Shown one piece after another: positions 1-6,336 of a stretch of DNA of 9,566 nucleotides. Position 1 is the stretch's first letter; every line of letters begins with the position of its first letter. Both the position numbers and the translations under genes were made by a program. The stretch is from Candidatus Omnitrophica bacterium UBA1443. Its GTDB lineage: Bacteria; Omnitrophota; Omnitrophia; Omnitrophales; Aquincolibacteriaceae. The notes beneath the pieces are model-generated. The model was not told the DNA's origin, did no database searches, and saw nothing but the letters and a program-made list of their open reading frames with translations. The stretch lies in assembly GCA_002329545.1 (NCBI GenBank), contig DCTJ01000074.1, positions 10,080 to 19,645 on the forward strand, read 5' to 3'.

Positions 1-107
1 GGTGAAGACGGCGTGATGGGATAGATGGCGATGCACTCATTAATACGGTAAGCGACATGCGCGACAGCTTCGTTGGCATCCATGGTGACAAATTTTGATT
101 TTTCCAT
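1..107 (-). CDS. nifJ: Pyruvate:ferredoxin (flavodoxin) oxidoreductase, N-terminal fragment cut by window edge
   Basis: Only the first 35 codons are present; the gene runs off base 1. The peptide begins MEKSKFVTMDANEAVAHVAY and continues to IAIYPITPSS. The TMDxNEAVAxVAYR stretch and the IYPITPSSP stretch are the N-terminal signature of the single-chain, homodimeric pyruvate:ferredoxin oxidoreductase, which converts pyruvate and CoA to acetyl-CoA and CO2 and reduces ferredoxin or flavodoxin using thiamine diphosphate and Fe-S clusters in the cytoplasm. The ATG at 107 is preceded by GGAG eight bases upstream and matches where family members start. An in-frame ATG at 152 would add 15 residues (MTPQTLEKNL...) and has an AAAGG before it, so it cannot be excluded. 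It lies downstream of the 6S RNA on the same strand with no clear terminator between, so read-through from the 6S promoter is possible. It implies anaerobic or microaerobic metabolism. Cofactor-binding domains are outside the window. Confidence 0.88.
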   Translation of the reverse strand, partial: MEKSKFVTMDANEAVAHVAYRINECIAIYPITPSS

Positions 108-162
108 TTTCGGGGCTCCGGATAGATTTTTTTCAAGCGTTTGAGGTGTCATGTGACTGCCT

Positions 163-331
163 TTCCACAGATTAAGTGCATTACCGCTGATTATGTTTAA
201 TGAAGGAACATGCTTACTGATTGTTTCAGGTTTCTCGCCCGGGAGCCGATCGTACACACACCCACCCGGGGCCTTGGGATCAAAAACCATGAAAACGATT
301 CAGGGCAAGGACTTAAGATTCAAAATCGGAA
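163..331 (-). ncRNA. ssrS: 6S RNA (RNA polymerase-binding regulatory RNA), candidate
   Basis: Read on the minus strand, bases 264-226 closely resemble the 3' half of the E. coli 6S RNA core: a GTGTGTAC/GATCGGC run followed by CGAGAAACCTGAAAC (E. coli has CGAGAAGCCTTAAAAC). The stretch folds as a long interrupted rod. The arms are 328-331 with 163-166 (TTCC/GGAA), 311-316 with 172-177 (TTAAGT/ACTTAA), 300-308 with 181-190, 279-291 with 209-221, and an apical GCCC(C)GGG/CCCGGGC stem at 265-272 with 237-243. An asymmetric bubble (273-278 opposite 222-236) sits between the last two, as in 6S RNA, which mimics an open promoter and sequesters housekeeping RNA polymerase in stationary phase. The predicted length, about 169 nt, is slightly short of the usual 180-200. 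A near-consensus promoter lies immediately upstream, with its predicted start at the outer stem. No U-tract terminator is seen; the 3' end is probably made by processing. Identification rests on motif recall and hand folding, not a covariance search. Confidence 0.72.
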
Positions 332-335
332 CTGT

Positions 336-364
336 ATTCTATGTCGTCCGAGGCGTTTTTTCAA
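336..364 (-). promoter_or_regulatory. Sigma70-type promoter for the 6S RNA
   Basis: On the minus strand TTGAAA (364-359) and TAGAAT (341-336) are separated by exactly 17 bases. The predicted transcription start is around 327-331, which coincides with the outermost stem of the 6S RNA candidate. No open reading frame of known type begins just downstream, which supports a non-coding transcript. Confidence 0.72.
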
Positions 365-423
365 GGAAAAACGGAACGGATTCGCGGGAAATGAGGAAGA
401 ATTTTCAAAACAGCTGAGAGTAA

Positions 424-1140
424 TCAGACGTCAAAGAAAAGAATACGGGAGCAATTCTCGCAAACGATGATCTGCTCCCCCAACGTAAGCTCATTAATTA
501 CCTGAGGGCGAATCCGCATCTGGCACGCGCTGCAAACTTCTCCGGTGACAGGAGCAAGGGCCATCCCGTCTTTTTTCTGAGCAATCCGGTTGTAGAGATC
601 GCCAATTTCACGTGGAAGCCGCGCCACAACGTCCTGTCGCTGTTTCGTAATTTCCTGAAGTCTCTTTTGCAACTCTTTTTCCTGAGCGAGAAGTTCCTGA
701 TCCTGAGTCTGGTAGGACTTTGTAATATCCGCGAAATGGTTCTTTTCTGTTTGGACTTCGTCCTTGACCACCTCGACCTCGTCCATTTTTTTTATGATAT
801 CTTCTTCCAGCAGCGAGTTATCCGCTTTAAGCGACGCGATCTCCTGCTGGAGAGCGCTGTATTCCTTGTTCGTTTTGACAAGAGAAAGCTGGCCGTCAAG
901 TTTTTTGACCTGCGCTTCCTTTTGGGAAAGCTCCATCTCCTTTTCCTTCAGATTCAGTTGTAGATCTTTCAGAGATTTATCAAGCTCGGTGAGACGGCTC
1001 TTTTTCCCCTCCAGCTCCTGGGAGAGATGGCTTCGCTTTTCGGGGATTTGTGTCAAGAGAAGGTTGGCCTGATGGATCTCCCCGTCAAGGGACTGTGCCG
1101 CTTTAAGAGTTTCAAGATTTAGCATTAGGAGGTTTGCCAT
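424..1140 (-). CDS. Zinc-ribbon coiled-coil protein, COG1579 / CT398-like family
   Basis: The 238-residue product has a long coiled coil (about residues 10-180), including the KTNKEYSALQQEI stretch typical of this family. It ends in a C4 zinc ribbon with CxxC pairs at residues 203/206 and 227/230 (VCSACQMRIRPQ ... VCENCSRILFF). Family members are cytoplasmic; in Chlamydia the homologue has been linked to type III secretion regulation, but in most bacteria the role is undefined. An open frame extends up to a TTG at 1179, but that TTG is part of the -35 box of a strong promoter whose -10 is at 1156-1151, so translation cannot start there. The predicted transcript begins near 1144, leaving about 4 bases before the ATG at 1140. 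An ATG at 1125 (MLNLETLKAA) is a good alternative and looks more like family N-termini. Neither start has a Shine-Dalgarno. The 6S RNA lies about 90 bases downstream. Confidence 0.85.
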   Translation of the reverse strand: MANLLMLNLETLKAAQSLDGEIHQANLLLTQIPEKRSHLSQELEGKKSRLTELDKSLKDLQLNLKEKEMELSQKEAQVKKLDGQLSLVKTNKEYSALQQEIASLKADNSLLEEDIIKKMDEVEVVKDEVQTEKNHFADITKSYQTQDQELLAQEKELQKRLQEITKQRQDVVARLPREIGDLYNRIAQKKDGMALAPVTGEVCSACQMRIRPQVINELTLGEQIIVCENCSRILFFDV

Positions 1141-1150
1141 AAGTGGCGCG

Positions 1151-1179
1151 ATTATAAAAGAGATACCCCTTCCCTTCAA
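1151..1179 (-). promoter_or_regulatory. Sigma70-type promoter of the zinc-ribbon gene
   Basis: On the minus strand TTGAAG (1179-1174) and a perfect TATAAT (1156-1151) are 17 bases apart. The predicted start is an A near 1144, only about 4 bases before the ATG at 1140, so the mRNA would be essentially leaderless. Confidence 0.7.
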
Positions 1180-1289
1180 GAAAAATCAGGAAAAACTGTT
1201 CCACGATTTCGAAATATCCGCACGGTCATTTTCGTTTCACTCGCTCAATCAGGATTTCATTCCACGGAGCATCCAAGCCGTACTTTTTC

Positions 1290-1318
1290 TTGACCGGGTC
1301 ATACCATTCGTTTAGATT
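1290..1318 (+). promoter_or_regulatory. Sigma70-type promoter of the family 2 glycosyltransferase gene
   Basis: TTGACC (1290-1295) and TAGATT (1313-1318) are separated by 17 bases. The expected start is around 1324-1325, only 3-4 bases before the ATG at 1328. The gene has no Shine-Dalgarno and an in-frame stop (TAG at 1313-1315) rules out any earlier start, so this transcript also looks leaderless. Confidence 0.62.
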
Positions 1319-1327
1319 TGCGGGTCT

Positions 1328-2482
1328 ATGGAAACTTTCGTTCTGCTTTATCTTGCCACCGCCTTGGCCGTATGGATTTACCGCAGTTTCCGCTCATTAT
1401 CGGAGCTTGCCCGCGCGCCAGAACTGCGGGTTTCACCCCAAAACACCCGAACGGGTTCTGTCTCGATCCTGATCCCAGCAAAAAACGAAGAGAAAAACAT
1501 CGCGGATTGTGTGAAGTCCCTTTTAACACAACTCCGCGAGAACGACGAGATCATCGTGATTAATAATTGTTCGTCAGATCGTACCGAGATCATTCTCAAG
1601 GAATTGGGCGCCCTTGAAATTACGGAGAACAGGCGCCCTTCCCCTCAAAAGAAAACTTCCCCCATTTTGAAATACTTGAATACCCCGAAAACTCCTGACG
1701 GCTGGACGGGGAAAAACTTCGCGCTTCATCTCGGGAAAAACCACGCGACGGGTGACTGGTTTCTTTTTACAGACGCGGATACTCGCCATCAACCCGGTGG
1801 CGTTGATGCTTCGGTGGCCTACGCGGAAAAAGAGGCCCTGGATCTTTTAACCCTTTTCCCGCGGTGTCTCACCCATGGGTTCTGGGAGAACCTTATCCAG
1901 CCCTGCGCCATGGGCTACATGGGGCTCTGGTTCCCCGTCCGGAAAATCAACGACCCAAAATCAAAAATCTGTTTTGGTAACGGTCAATATCTTCTCGTCC
2001 GCAAAGACCACTACCTCGGTTTTGGCGGGCATGAGGCTCTCAAAGAAGCCTTTCTCGAGGATTTCGCGATGATGAAAAAAACAAAAGAATCAGGCGCGAG
2101 AGGCCTCTGCGCGTTTGGAATGGAAGTTTACGGGACGCGGATGTACGACTCATTCAACAGTCTCTGGCGCGGCTGGAGGAGAATTTATCTGCACGCCTTC
2201 GAGCAAAACCCCTGGCGTCTCTCGCGGTGCGTTTCAAGCGTCTTTTTCTTTTCCGTTCTTCCCTTTCTCATCTTGCCCTTTCTGGCGGGTCATAACGCCG
2301 CGTTCATCGCGGGCGCCCTGCTTGTCGGGATCCTGTTAGCCACGGCTTTTAAAACCCACTCCATCGTTCGAGCGAATCGGATGGCGGCGCTCCTGCATCC
2401 GCTCGCCGCTATGGTATTCACGATTATCCTGTTTGATTCGTTTCTCATGGCCGCGCTGAAAAAACCAACCTTTTGGAGATAG
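1328..2482 (+). CDS. Membrane-associated family 2 glycosyltransferase, CrtQ/HpnB-like
   Basis: The 384-residue protein has an N-terminal membrane anchor (residues 3-20), a GT-A domain beginning SVSILIPAKNEEKNI (44-58), and hydrophobic segments near the C-terminus (about 303-320, 323-341, 356-376). Motifs fit an inverting GT2 enzyme: GWTGKN at 125-130, the metal-binding TDAD at 148-151, LED at 243-245 (probable catalytic acid) and an R-Y-x-S-x-x-R-x-W-R-R type motif around 271-285 that stands where processive and carotenoid-type GT2 enzymes have (Q/R)xxRW. GWTGK plus TDADT and C-terminal helices are typical of the CrtQ (diaponeurosporenoate glycosyltransferase) and HpnB (hopanoid-associated) subgroup, which transfer sugars from nucleotide sugars to lipids at the inner membrane. 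No carotenoid or hopanoid genes are visible here, so the acceptor is unknown. The ATG is the first after an in-frame stop and sits just behind its own promoter. Another polyprenyl or glycolipid acceptor is possible. Confidence 0.82.
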   Translation: METFVLLYLATALAVWIYRSFRSLSELARAPELRVSPQNTRTGSVSILIPAKNEEKNIADCVKSLLTQLRENDEIIVINNCSSDRTEIILKELGALEITENRRPSPQKKTSPILKYLNTPKTPDGWTGKNFALHLGKNHATGDWFLFTDADTRHQPGGVDASVAYAEKEALDLLTLFPRCLTHGFWENLIQPCAMGYMGLWFPVRKINDPKSKICFGNGQYLLVRKDHYLGFGGHEALKEAFLEDFAMMKKTKESGARGLCAFGMEVYGTRMYDSFNSLWRGWRRIYLHAFEQNPWRLSRCVSSVFFFSVLPFLILPFLAGHNAAFIAGALLVGILLATAFKTHSIVRANRMAALLHPLAAMVFTIILFDSFLMAALKKPTFWR

Positions 2483-2533
2483 CGGGTAACGCTCCCCGCC
2501 CGCGTTCCCTGCCCGGAAAACCCGAGAATAATC

Positions 2534-2561
2534 TTGTGCGACAAAATCAAACCGTTATAAT
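2534..2561 (+). promoter_or_regulatory. Sigma70-type promoter for the 2591-4527 two-gene unit
   Basis: TTGTGC (2534-2539) and a perfect TATAAT (2556-2561) are 16 bases apart in the gap after the glycosyltransferase stop. The predicted start near 2568 leaves a leader of about 23 bases before the GTG at 2591, which carries AGGA close upstream. The -35 match is partial. Confidence 0.55.
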
Positions 2562-2590
2562 TCGGCGGTGCTACTCTTCAACAGGAATTT

Positions 2591-3112
2591 GTGGCGTTTC
2601 TTTCGCTGATTTTTCAGACTTGGCTCGCTACACCCGGGAACAGTTTTATGCTTAAAGACAGATTAAAAGTGGAGCGGAACGGCCTGCCGTCCTGGACGCG
2701 GATCGCGCGAGTTGTATTCTACGGGGTCGCTTTTCTTCTGGTGATAACCTCCCGAAAGCCATCGGCGCCTCCGCAAGCTTACCCGCTCCGCCGAATACTG
2801 TTCGGTGGACATTCGGCCATGTTCAAATCTCCCGGTTTTGAATTCGGTTCATTGAAACCTTTTCTGCCCCAAACGGGAAAGGTCAGTTTTATCATGGATA
2901 TTCCCTACGATCCACACGACGCCCGCATGGAGCCTTTCTGTGCCGCGCAAGCTCACCTGGCGCCCCTTGTGCTAACCCCCTTTCCATCCGAGCGCGTCGC
3001 GATCATTAATTGTTCAAACGCCGCGATGGCCATACGCCGAAGCCACGAAACCAATTACCGGATCATCCAGGGCCCCTCCGGCGGCAAGGCTATCGCCGTC
3101 AAACAACCATGA
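2591..3112 (+). CDS. Small single-pass membrane protein coupled to a GT-C-like protein
   Basis: The product is up to 173 residues. One clear membrane segment lies at residues 38-53 (RIARVVFYGVAFLLVITS), followed by a domain of about 110 residues that is probably on the periplasmic side. That domain contains VSFIMDIPYD (98-107) and AQAHLAPLVL (119-128). I recall similar F(I/L)xDxP and Q(Y/H)xLAPLxL stretches in small proteins encoded beside GT39-like membrane glycosyltransferases in environmental bacteria, but no function is established that I know of. The GTG start at 2591 follows AGGA with a short 4-base spacer; an ATG at 2648 (MLKDRLKVER), preceded by GGGA eight bases upstream, would give 154 residues and keep the membrane segment. 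The stop overlaps the next start as ATGA, which indicates translational coupling and a joint role. The domain has no recognisable catalytic motif. Confidence 0.72.
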   Translation: MAFLSLIFQTWLATPGNSFMLKDRLKVERNGLPSWTRIARVVFYGVAFLLVITSRKPSAPPQAYPLRRILFGGHSAMFKSPGFEFGSLKPFLPQTGKVSFIMDIPYDPHDARMEPFCAAQAHLAPLVLTPFPSERVAIINCSNAAMAIRRSHETNYRIIQGPSGGKAIAVKQP

Positions 3113-4527
3113 CCTTTTTTTCCGCCTTTATTTTTCCTCCTTTGCTTGGTTGTCTGCTGATCGCGCCTTTTTTGCAACATACCCGGTTTCCCCAAAAAAT
3201 TTTATTCCTGAGCGCTGTCTCTTTCCCGATAGGCTATGGCGCATGTTCTCTTCTGCTTTTCTTCGCTTATCTCGTCGCTCCCCCGGTCGCGACGTGGACC
3301 ACGCTTGTCGCGGGGTTAGGCATCATGATTTTTTCAGTCAAAAAACTTCTGTCTAGCTTCAGGCCAACCCGTCTTTCGTTCTGGGCAAAATCCATCGGGC
3401 CATTTTCACTCCCAAAATTCAACCTCCTCCCAACTGTCTTTCTGATAACGGGTTTTTTGCTTTTTGTTTTTATCCTCATCAGGACACTCGATTTCTACTC
3501 TCTGACAATCTCGCTCAATGTTTTCGGCGGATGGGACGCCTACTATTTTTGGGCGCTCAAAGCTAAATTCATGTTCCGCGCGCCCGCGGAATGGCAAAAT
3601 CTTTTTTCCCCCGATCTTTTCTGGACTCACCCTGATTATCCCCTTCTTTTACCCGGTTCCCTGGCCTGGGGTTGGCTCTGGTTAGGTAAAGAAGCATTTC
3701 TCTGGGCCCCCTTTCTCGCCATTGGATTTTACCTGTCCTGCGCTTTCCTCCTGATCTGGTATTTGACCTCGACGGTGTCCGCGTTCACGGGGTATCTGGG
3801 GGCATCCTTTTTTCTTATTCTCGGGCCCTGTTTTTTTTGGGCGGTGCACTTCTACGCGGACGTCCCTTTATCATTCTTCATCGCGGGCGCGACTTTGACC
3901 GCCATCATCGCCCTTCGTGAAAAGGAAGAAAAGTTATGGAGGGTTTCAGGACTTTTGTCGGGACTCGCGGCCTGGACAAAAAATGAGGGCATCCTGTTCA
4001 TCCTGTCGTTCAGTTGTCTTTTAATGGCTATTCTGTTTTTTGAAAAAATAAAGTCGAAGAGGCAATTCTCGCGGCGCCTTTACTGTTTCCTGTCCGGAGC
4101 GATTCTTCCTGTTCTGGCCATTTTGATATTGAAAACATTTCTGGGCACTACTGGAGACTACCTCGGATCGGGACGAACTCTCTTCGACTATTTAACCCTT
4201 CTTTTTTCAGGATGGGATCGTGTCCTTCTTTTGCTCAATGCCTACCGGAAAAGCGTCACTTCATTTACCCTCTGGCGCGGCTTGTGGGGATTTTTCCTGA
4301 TTGCTGTTTTTTATCTGGGTTTCAGAAACGGCCGCTCTCGCTATAAATGGGTGCCCGTGGGAATTTTTTTGCTGGTTAACCTCGGATACGCGGTAGCCAT
4401 TCTTACGTCCCCTTATAACCTTGAATGGCAAATTCAGACAGCCTTTGAACGTCTTCTGTTACACACAGTCCCTCTCGTTTTAGCCTTCAGTTTCGAAACC
4501 TTAGCCCTCTCCCCAAACCATCAATAA
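3109..4527 (+). CDS. Polytopic membrane protein, GT-C / GT39-like glycosyltransferase candidate
   Basis: The 472-residue protein is almost wholly hydrophobic, with roughly ten or more membrane segments. Between early helices lies a loop with GGWDAYYFWALKAK (140-153) and then HPDYPLLLPG (174-183). An acidic residue in a W-D-A-x-x-x-W context followed by HPDYPLL is typical of prokaryotic GT-C/GT39-like proteins that move sugars from a polyprenyl-phosphate carrier in the periplasm, with the Asp (143) the likely catalytic or metal-binding residue. A later WTKNEG stretch (near residue 289) is also common in this group. The start at 3109 is chosen because its ATG overlaps the TGA of the upstream gene (ATGA). 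An earlier in-frame TTG at 3010 would put a charged, proline-rich leader before the first helix and overlap the upstream gene by about 100 bases. Donor and acceptor are unknown; a flippase-like or polymer-export role cannot be excluded. It ends just before a bidirectional hairpin. Confidence 0.75.
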   Translation: MTFFSAFIFPPLLGCLLIAPFLQHTRFPQKILFLSAVSFPIGYGACSLLLFFAYLVAPPVATWTTLVAGLGIMIFSVKKLLSSFRPTRLSFWAKSIGPFSLPKFNLLPTVFLITGFLLFVFILIRTLDFYSLTISLNVFGGWDAYYFWALKAKFMFRAPAEWQNLFSPDLFWTHPDYPLLLPGSLAWGWLWLGKEAFLWAPFLAIGFYLSCAFLLIWYLTSTVSAFTGYLGASFFLILGPCFFWAVHFYADVPLSFFIAGATLTAIIALREKEEKLWRVSGLLSGLAAWTKNEGILFILSFSCLLMAILFFEKIKSKRQFSRRLYCFLSGAILPVLAILILKTFLGTTGDYLGSGRTLFDYLTLLFSGWDRVLLLLNAYRKSVTSFTLWRGLWGFFLIAVFYLGFRNGRSRYKWVPVGIFLLVNLGYAVAILTSPYNLEWQIQTAFERLLLHTVPLVLAFSFETLALSPNHQ

Positions 4528-4565
4528 AAAAGGCAGGCGTCCGTCCATGACAGGCACCTGCCTTT
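4526..4565 (-). terminator. Rho-independent terminator between converging genes
   Basis: A perfect 9-bp stem (4529-4537 with 4557-4565, AAAGGCAGG/CCTGCCTTT) encloses a 19-base loop. On the minus strand the stem runs into six T residues (4531-4526), so it is a strong terminator for the minus-strand gene ending at 4593. On the plus strand the tail is only TTTCCT, so it may act as a weaker terminator for the gene ending at 4527, two bases before the stem. Confidence 0.85.
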
Positions 4566-4592
4566 CCTGATTCTCGAACAACCCAAACGCCG

Positions 4593-5096
4593 CTAACGAG
4601 CGCCCAACATCGCCGTCATTCTCCGGCGCGTTCGGTTGTCCTCATACCCCTTGTCACCAAGAGTGTTGCGGGCAAGTTCGTCTTTATTTTGCCCGTTGTA
4701 AAAATCATATTCCATGATCGAAAGAATACGCATCAGCGTCATAATGTCCATATTGGCAACGGGAGGGTTCCCCCGGATCGTTTCATCAATTTTTCCGACA
4801 TAAAACTCACCGGTATTCAGAATGGCGATATTATCCCGGTTCCTGTAGAGGGCGATCACCGCGTCGACCGCTTGCGTCTTTTCCTCCGGGCTCAATCTCC
4901 CCCATAATGACATGTTCCGGCTCAGTTGATTCATTTTTTCCGGAAAAGGGATACCGGATCCCTGACTGGCGTCTTGCGACTTTACCGTGGTATTCAGCGT
5001 CGTTTTATCAGCCTTCACGTTCAAGCGGTAATAGGTTCCCCCGATGGCAACCGCGACAACGATTAATACAACAACCAAACCCGTCTGTTTCTTCAT
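4593..5096 (-). CDS. Membrane-anchored protein of unknown function
   Basis: I do not recognise this 167-residue protein. It starts MKKQTGLVVVLIVVAVAIGG, giving one N-terminal membrane helix (about residues 5-21), then a low-complexity linker rich in T, K, S and Q (about 28-48), then a helical, charged domain of about 115 residues. It has no lipobox and no Cys. The domain contains LSPEEKTQAVDAVIALYRNRDNIAIL and ends in a basic tail (DNRTRRRMTAMLGAR). The start is well supported: AGGAGG lies eight bases upstream of the ATG. It follows the protease gene by about 90 bases, with a possible weak terminator between, so it may be a separate unit or the last gene of the envelope cluster. The strong hairpin at 4526-4565 closes it. 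A role in the periplasm or at the inner membrane is inferred only from topology. Confidence 0.75.
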   Translation of the reverse strand: MKKQTGLVVVLIVVAVAIGGTYYRLNVKADKTTLNTTVKSQDASQGSGIPFPEKMNQLSRNMSLWGRLSPEEKTQAVDAVIALYRNRDNIAILNTGEFYVGKIDETIRGNPPVANMDIMTLMRILSIMEYDFYNGQNKDELARNTLGDKGYEDNRTRRRMTAMLGAR

Positions 5097-5111
5097 ACAA
5101 TTTTCCTCCTA
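5097..5111 (-). promoter_or_regulatory. Strong ribosome binding site of the 4593-5096 gene
   Basis: The minus strand carries a complete AGGAGG followed by AAAATTGT and ATG, the best Shine-Dalgarno in the window. It contrasts with the zinc-ribbon and family 2 glycosyltransferase genes, which have none. Confidence 0.75.
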
Positions 5112-5158
5112 AGTGATAAGAAATATCGATCCCGAGATGAAACCAGAATACTGACGTT

Positions 5159-5186
5159 AAAAAGACACGACCGCTCCCGTAGCGTC
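5159..5186 (-). terminator. Possible weak terminator after the S41 protease gene
   Basis: On the minus strand GACGCT and AGCGGTC (5186-5169) form a six-pair stem with one bulged G and a five-base loop. Five T residues (5163-5159) follow after a five-base gap. The stem overlaps the stop codon of the protease gene. The bulge and the gap before the T run make it doubtful. Confidence 0.4.
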
Positions 5187-6336
5187 ACATATAATTTTTC
5201 AAAACCGCGATCGCTTCCAGGGTTTGGTGATCCATCCCCGGAACTCCCTCCGGACCGTTGACGACCACGCGATCCGGGGTCAATCCAATCTTGTCGATCA
5301 TCCGTCCTGAAGGGGTCAAATAACGAGCCGTGGTCAATTTCATGCCGCTGACATCATCAAGTGGAATCACGGACTGAACCGATCCTTTTCCGAACGTTTT
5401 CACGCCAACGATCACGGCGCGCCGATGGTCCTGCATCGCCGCGGAAAAAACTTCGGAGGCGCTCGCGCTTTTTTCATTCACCAATATCACCAACTCGATC
5501 TCCGCGTACTCACCATCCCCGGCAACAAAATATTCTTTTTTCTGTTCCTGGATCTTGCTCTGAACCGATACGATCTTTTTTCCCCGCGTTAAAAAACGCT
5601 CCGCCAACGCCACAGCCTGGGGAAGAAGCCCTCCGTCATTATTCCGAAGATCAATAATCAGCGCTTTCATCCCGTTTTCTCTGAAATCTTCAAGCGTCTG
5701 GTCGACCTGCTCCATCGTGTGGTCCTGCCAAGCCGTCAGACGGAAGTACGCTAGGCGCTTCCCGATCATTCTCGCGTCCTGAATCGCCGGAATCTGAATT
5801 TTTTGGCGCTGAACCGTCAGGTCAAAAGGTTCAACCGCGGGCTCGCGAAGCACGGTAAGTACCACCGGCGTATTCTCGGAGCCACGCAAAAGGGCTGAAA
5901 CTTCAGCGACTGATTTTTTCTCGACCGAAATCCCGTCCACTTTCAGGATCACGTCTCCCGCCCGAAGGCCGGCCTGCTCCGCGGGCTTTCCGGGTTCCAC
6001 GGCACGAACCGTCACCCGCTCCTGAACGATCTGGAGAATGGCGCCGATCCCCGCGTACTCACCCCTCATGTGAATTTCAAGAAGTTTGTAGCGCTCCGGG
6101 TCAATAAACTCTGAAAAATCGTCCAAAGAGCTCATCATCCCCTTAACCGCTTCGTAGAACAAATTACGGGCCGCCACGTCCCCGGGATAGGCTTCACAAA
6201 TGGCGCTCAGGGCTTTTGAAAACAGTTTAAGCTCAGGAATCAATCCACCCTCATCTTGGGCCAAGAGCGCCGTGAGCGGAAAGATGCCGAGCAACAATAA
6301 TCCGGTAATCAGGAGCCAACGAATGTTTCTTCCCAC
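5185..6336 (-). CDS. ctpA: S41 family C-terminal processing peptidase with PDZ domain
   Basis: This 383-residue serine protease has an N-terminal signal peptide or anchor (residues 1-26, ending LTALLAQ), an N-terminal helical region, a PDZ domain (about 88-170, with GEYAGIGAI and AGLRAGDVILKVDG) and the S41 catalytic core (about 175-355). The Ser/Lys dyad is intact: Ser292 in KSASASEVF and Lys317 in FGKGSVQ, 25 residues apart as in CtpB and plant D1 protease, with Gln321 at the conserved position. Such proteases cut C-terminal tails of envelope proteins and often need a partner or PDZ ligand to activate. Length and domain order match the CtpA/CtpB group. The start is GTG at 6336, inside the last codons of the upstream pseudopilin gene (28-base overlap); AGGGGA lies 11 bases upstream. 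An in-frame TGA just before it rules out a longer form. The C-terminus is short and lacks an extra domain. Confidence 0.93.
   Translation of the reverse strand: MGRNIRWLLITGLLLLGIFPLTALLAQDEGGLIPELKLFSKALSAICEAYPGDVAARNLFYEAVKGMMSSLDDFSEFIDPERYKLLEIHMRGEYAGIGAILQIVQERVTVRAVEPGKPAEQAGLRAGDVILKVDGISVEKKSVAEVSALLRGSENTPVVLTVLREPAVEPFDLTVQRQKIQIPAIQDARMIGKRLAYFRLTAWQDHTMEQVDQTLEDFRENGMKALIIDLRNNDGGLLPQAVALAERFLTRGKKIVSVQSKIQEQKKEYFVAGDGEYAEIELVILVNEKSASASEVFSAAMQDHRRAVIVGVKTFGKGSVQSVIPLDDVSGMKLTTARYLTPSGRMIDKIGLTPDRVVVNGPEGVPGMDHQTLEAIAVLKNYM

Noticed and set aside
163..423. RNase P RNA, which often lies beside COG1579-type zinc-ribbon genes in some bacteria
   Set aside because: The space is too short and the conserved GAGGAAAGTCC and ACAGAA-type motifs are not present; the 6S motif fits instead.
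193..470. Two short plus-strand open frames (193-417 and 210-470)
   Set aside because: They run antisense through the 6S RNA candidate and the end of the zinc-ribbon gene, have no ribosome binding site of note and encode low-quality protein sequence.
1141..1179. N-terminal extension of the zinc-ribbon protein from TTG at 1179
   Set aside because: The TTG is the first half of the -35 box, and the -10 TATAAT lies inside the extension, so it would be upstream of the transcript start.
3010..3108. N-terminal extension of the GT-C-like protein from TTG at 3010
   Set aside because: It would overlap the upstream gene by about 100 bases with a charged, proline-rich leader; the ATGA overlap at 3109 is a much better start.
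5097..5184. Promoter for the 4593-5096 gene
   Set aside because: Only scattered AT-rich hexamers such as TATTCT are seen, with no acceptable -35 at the right spacing.
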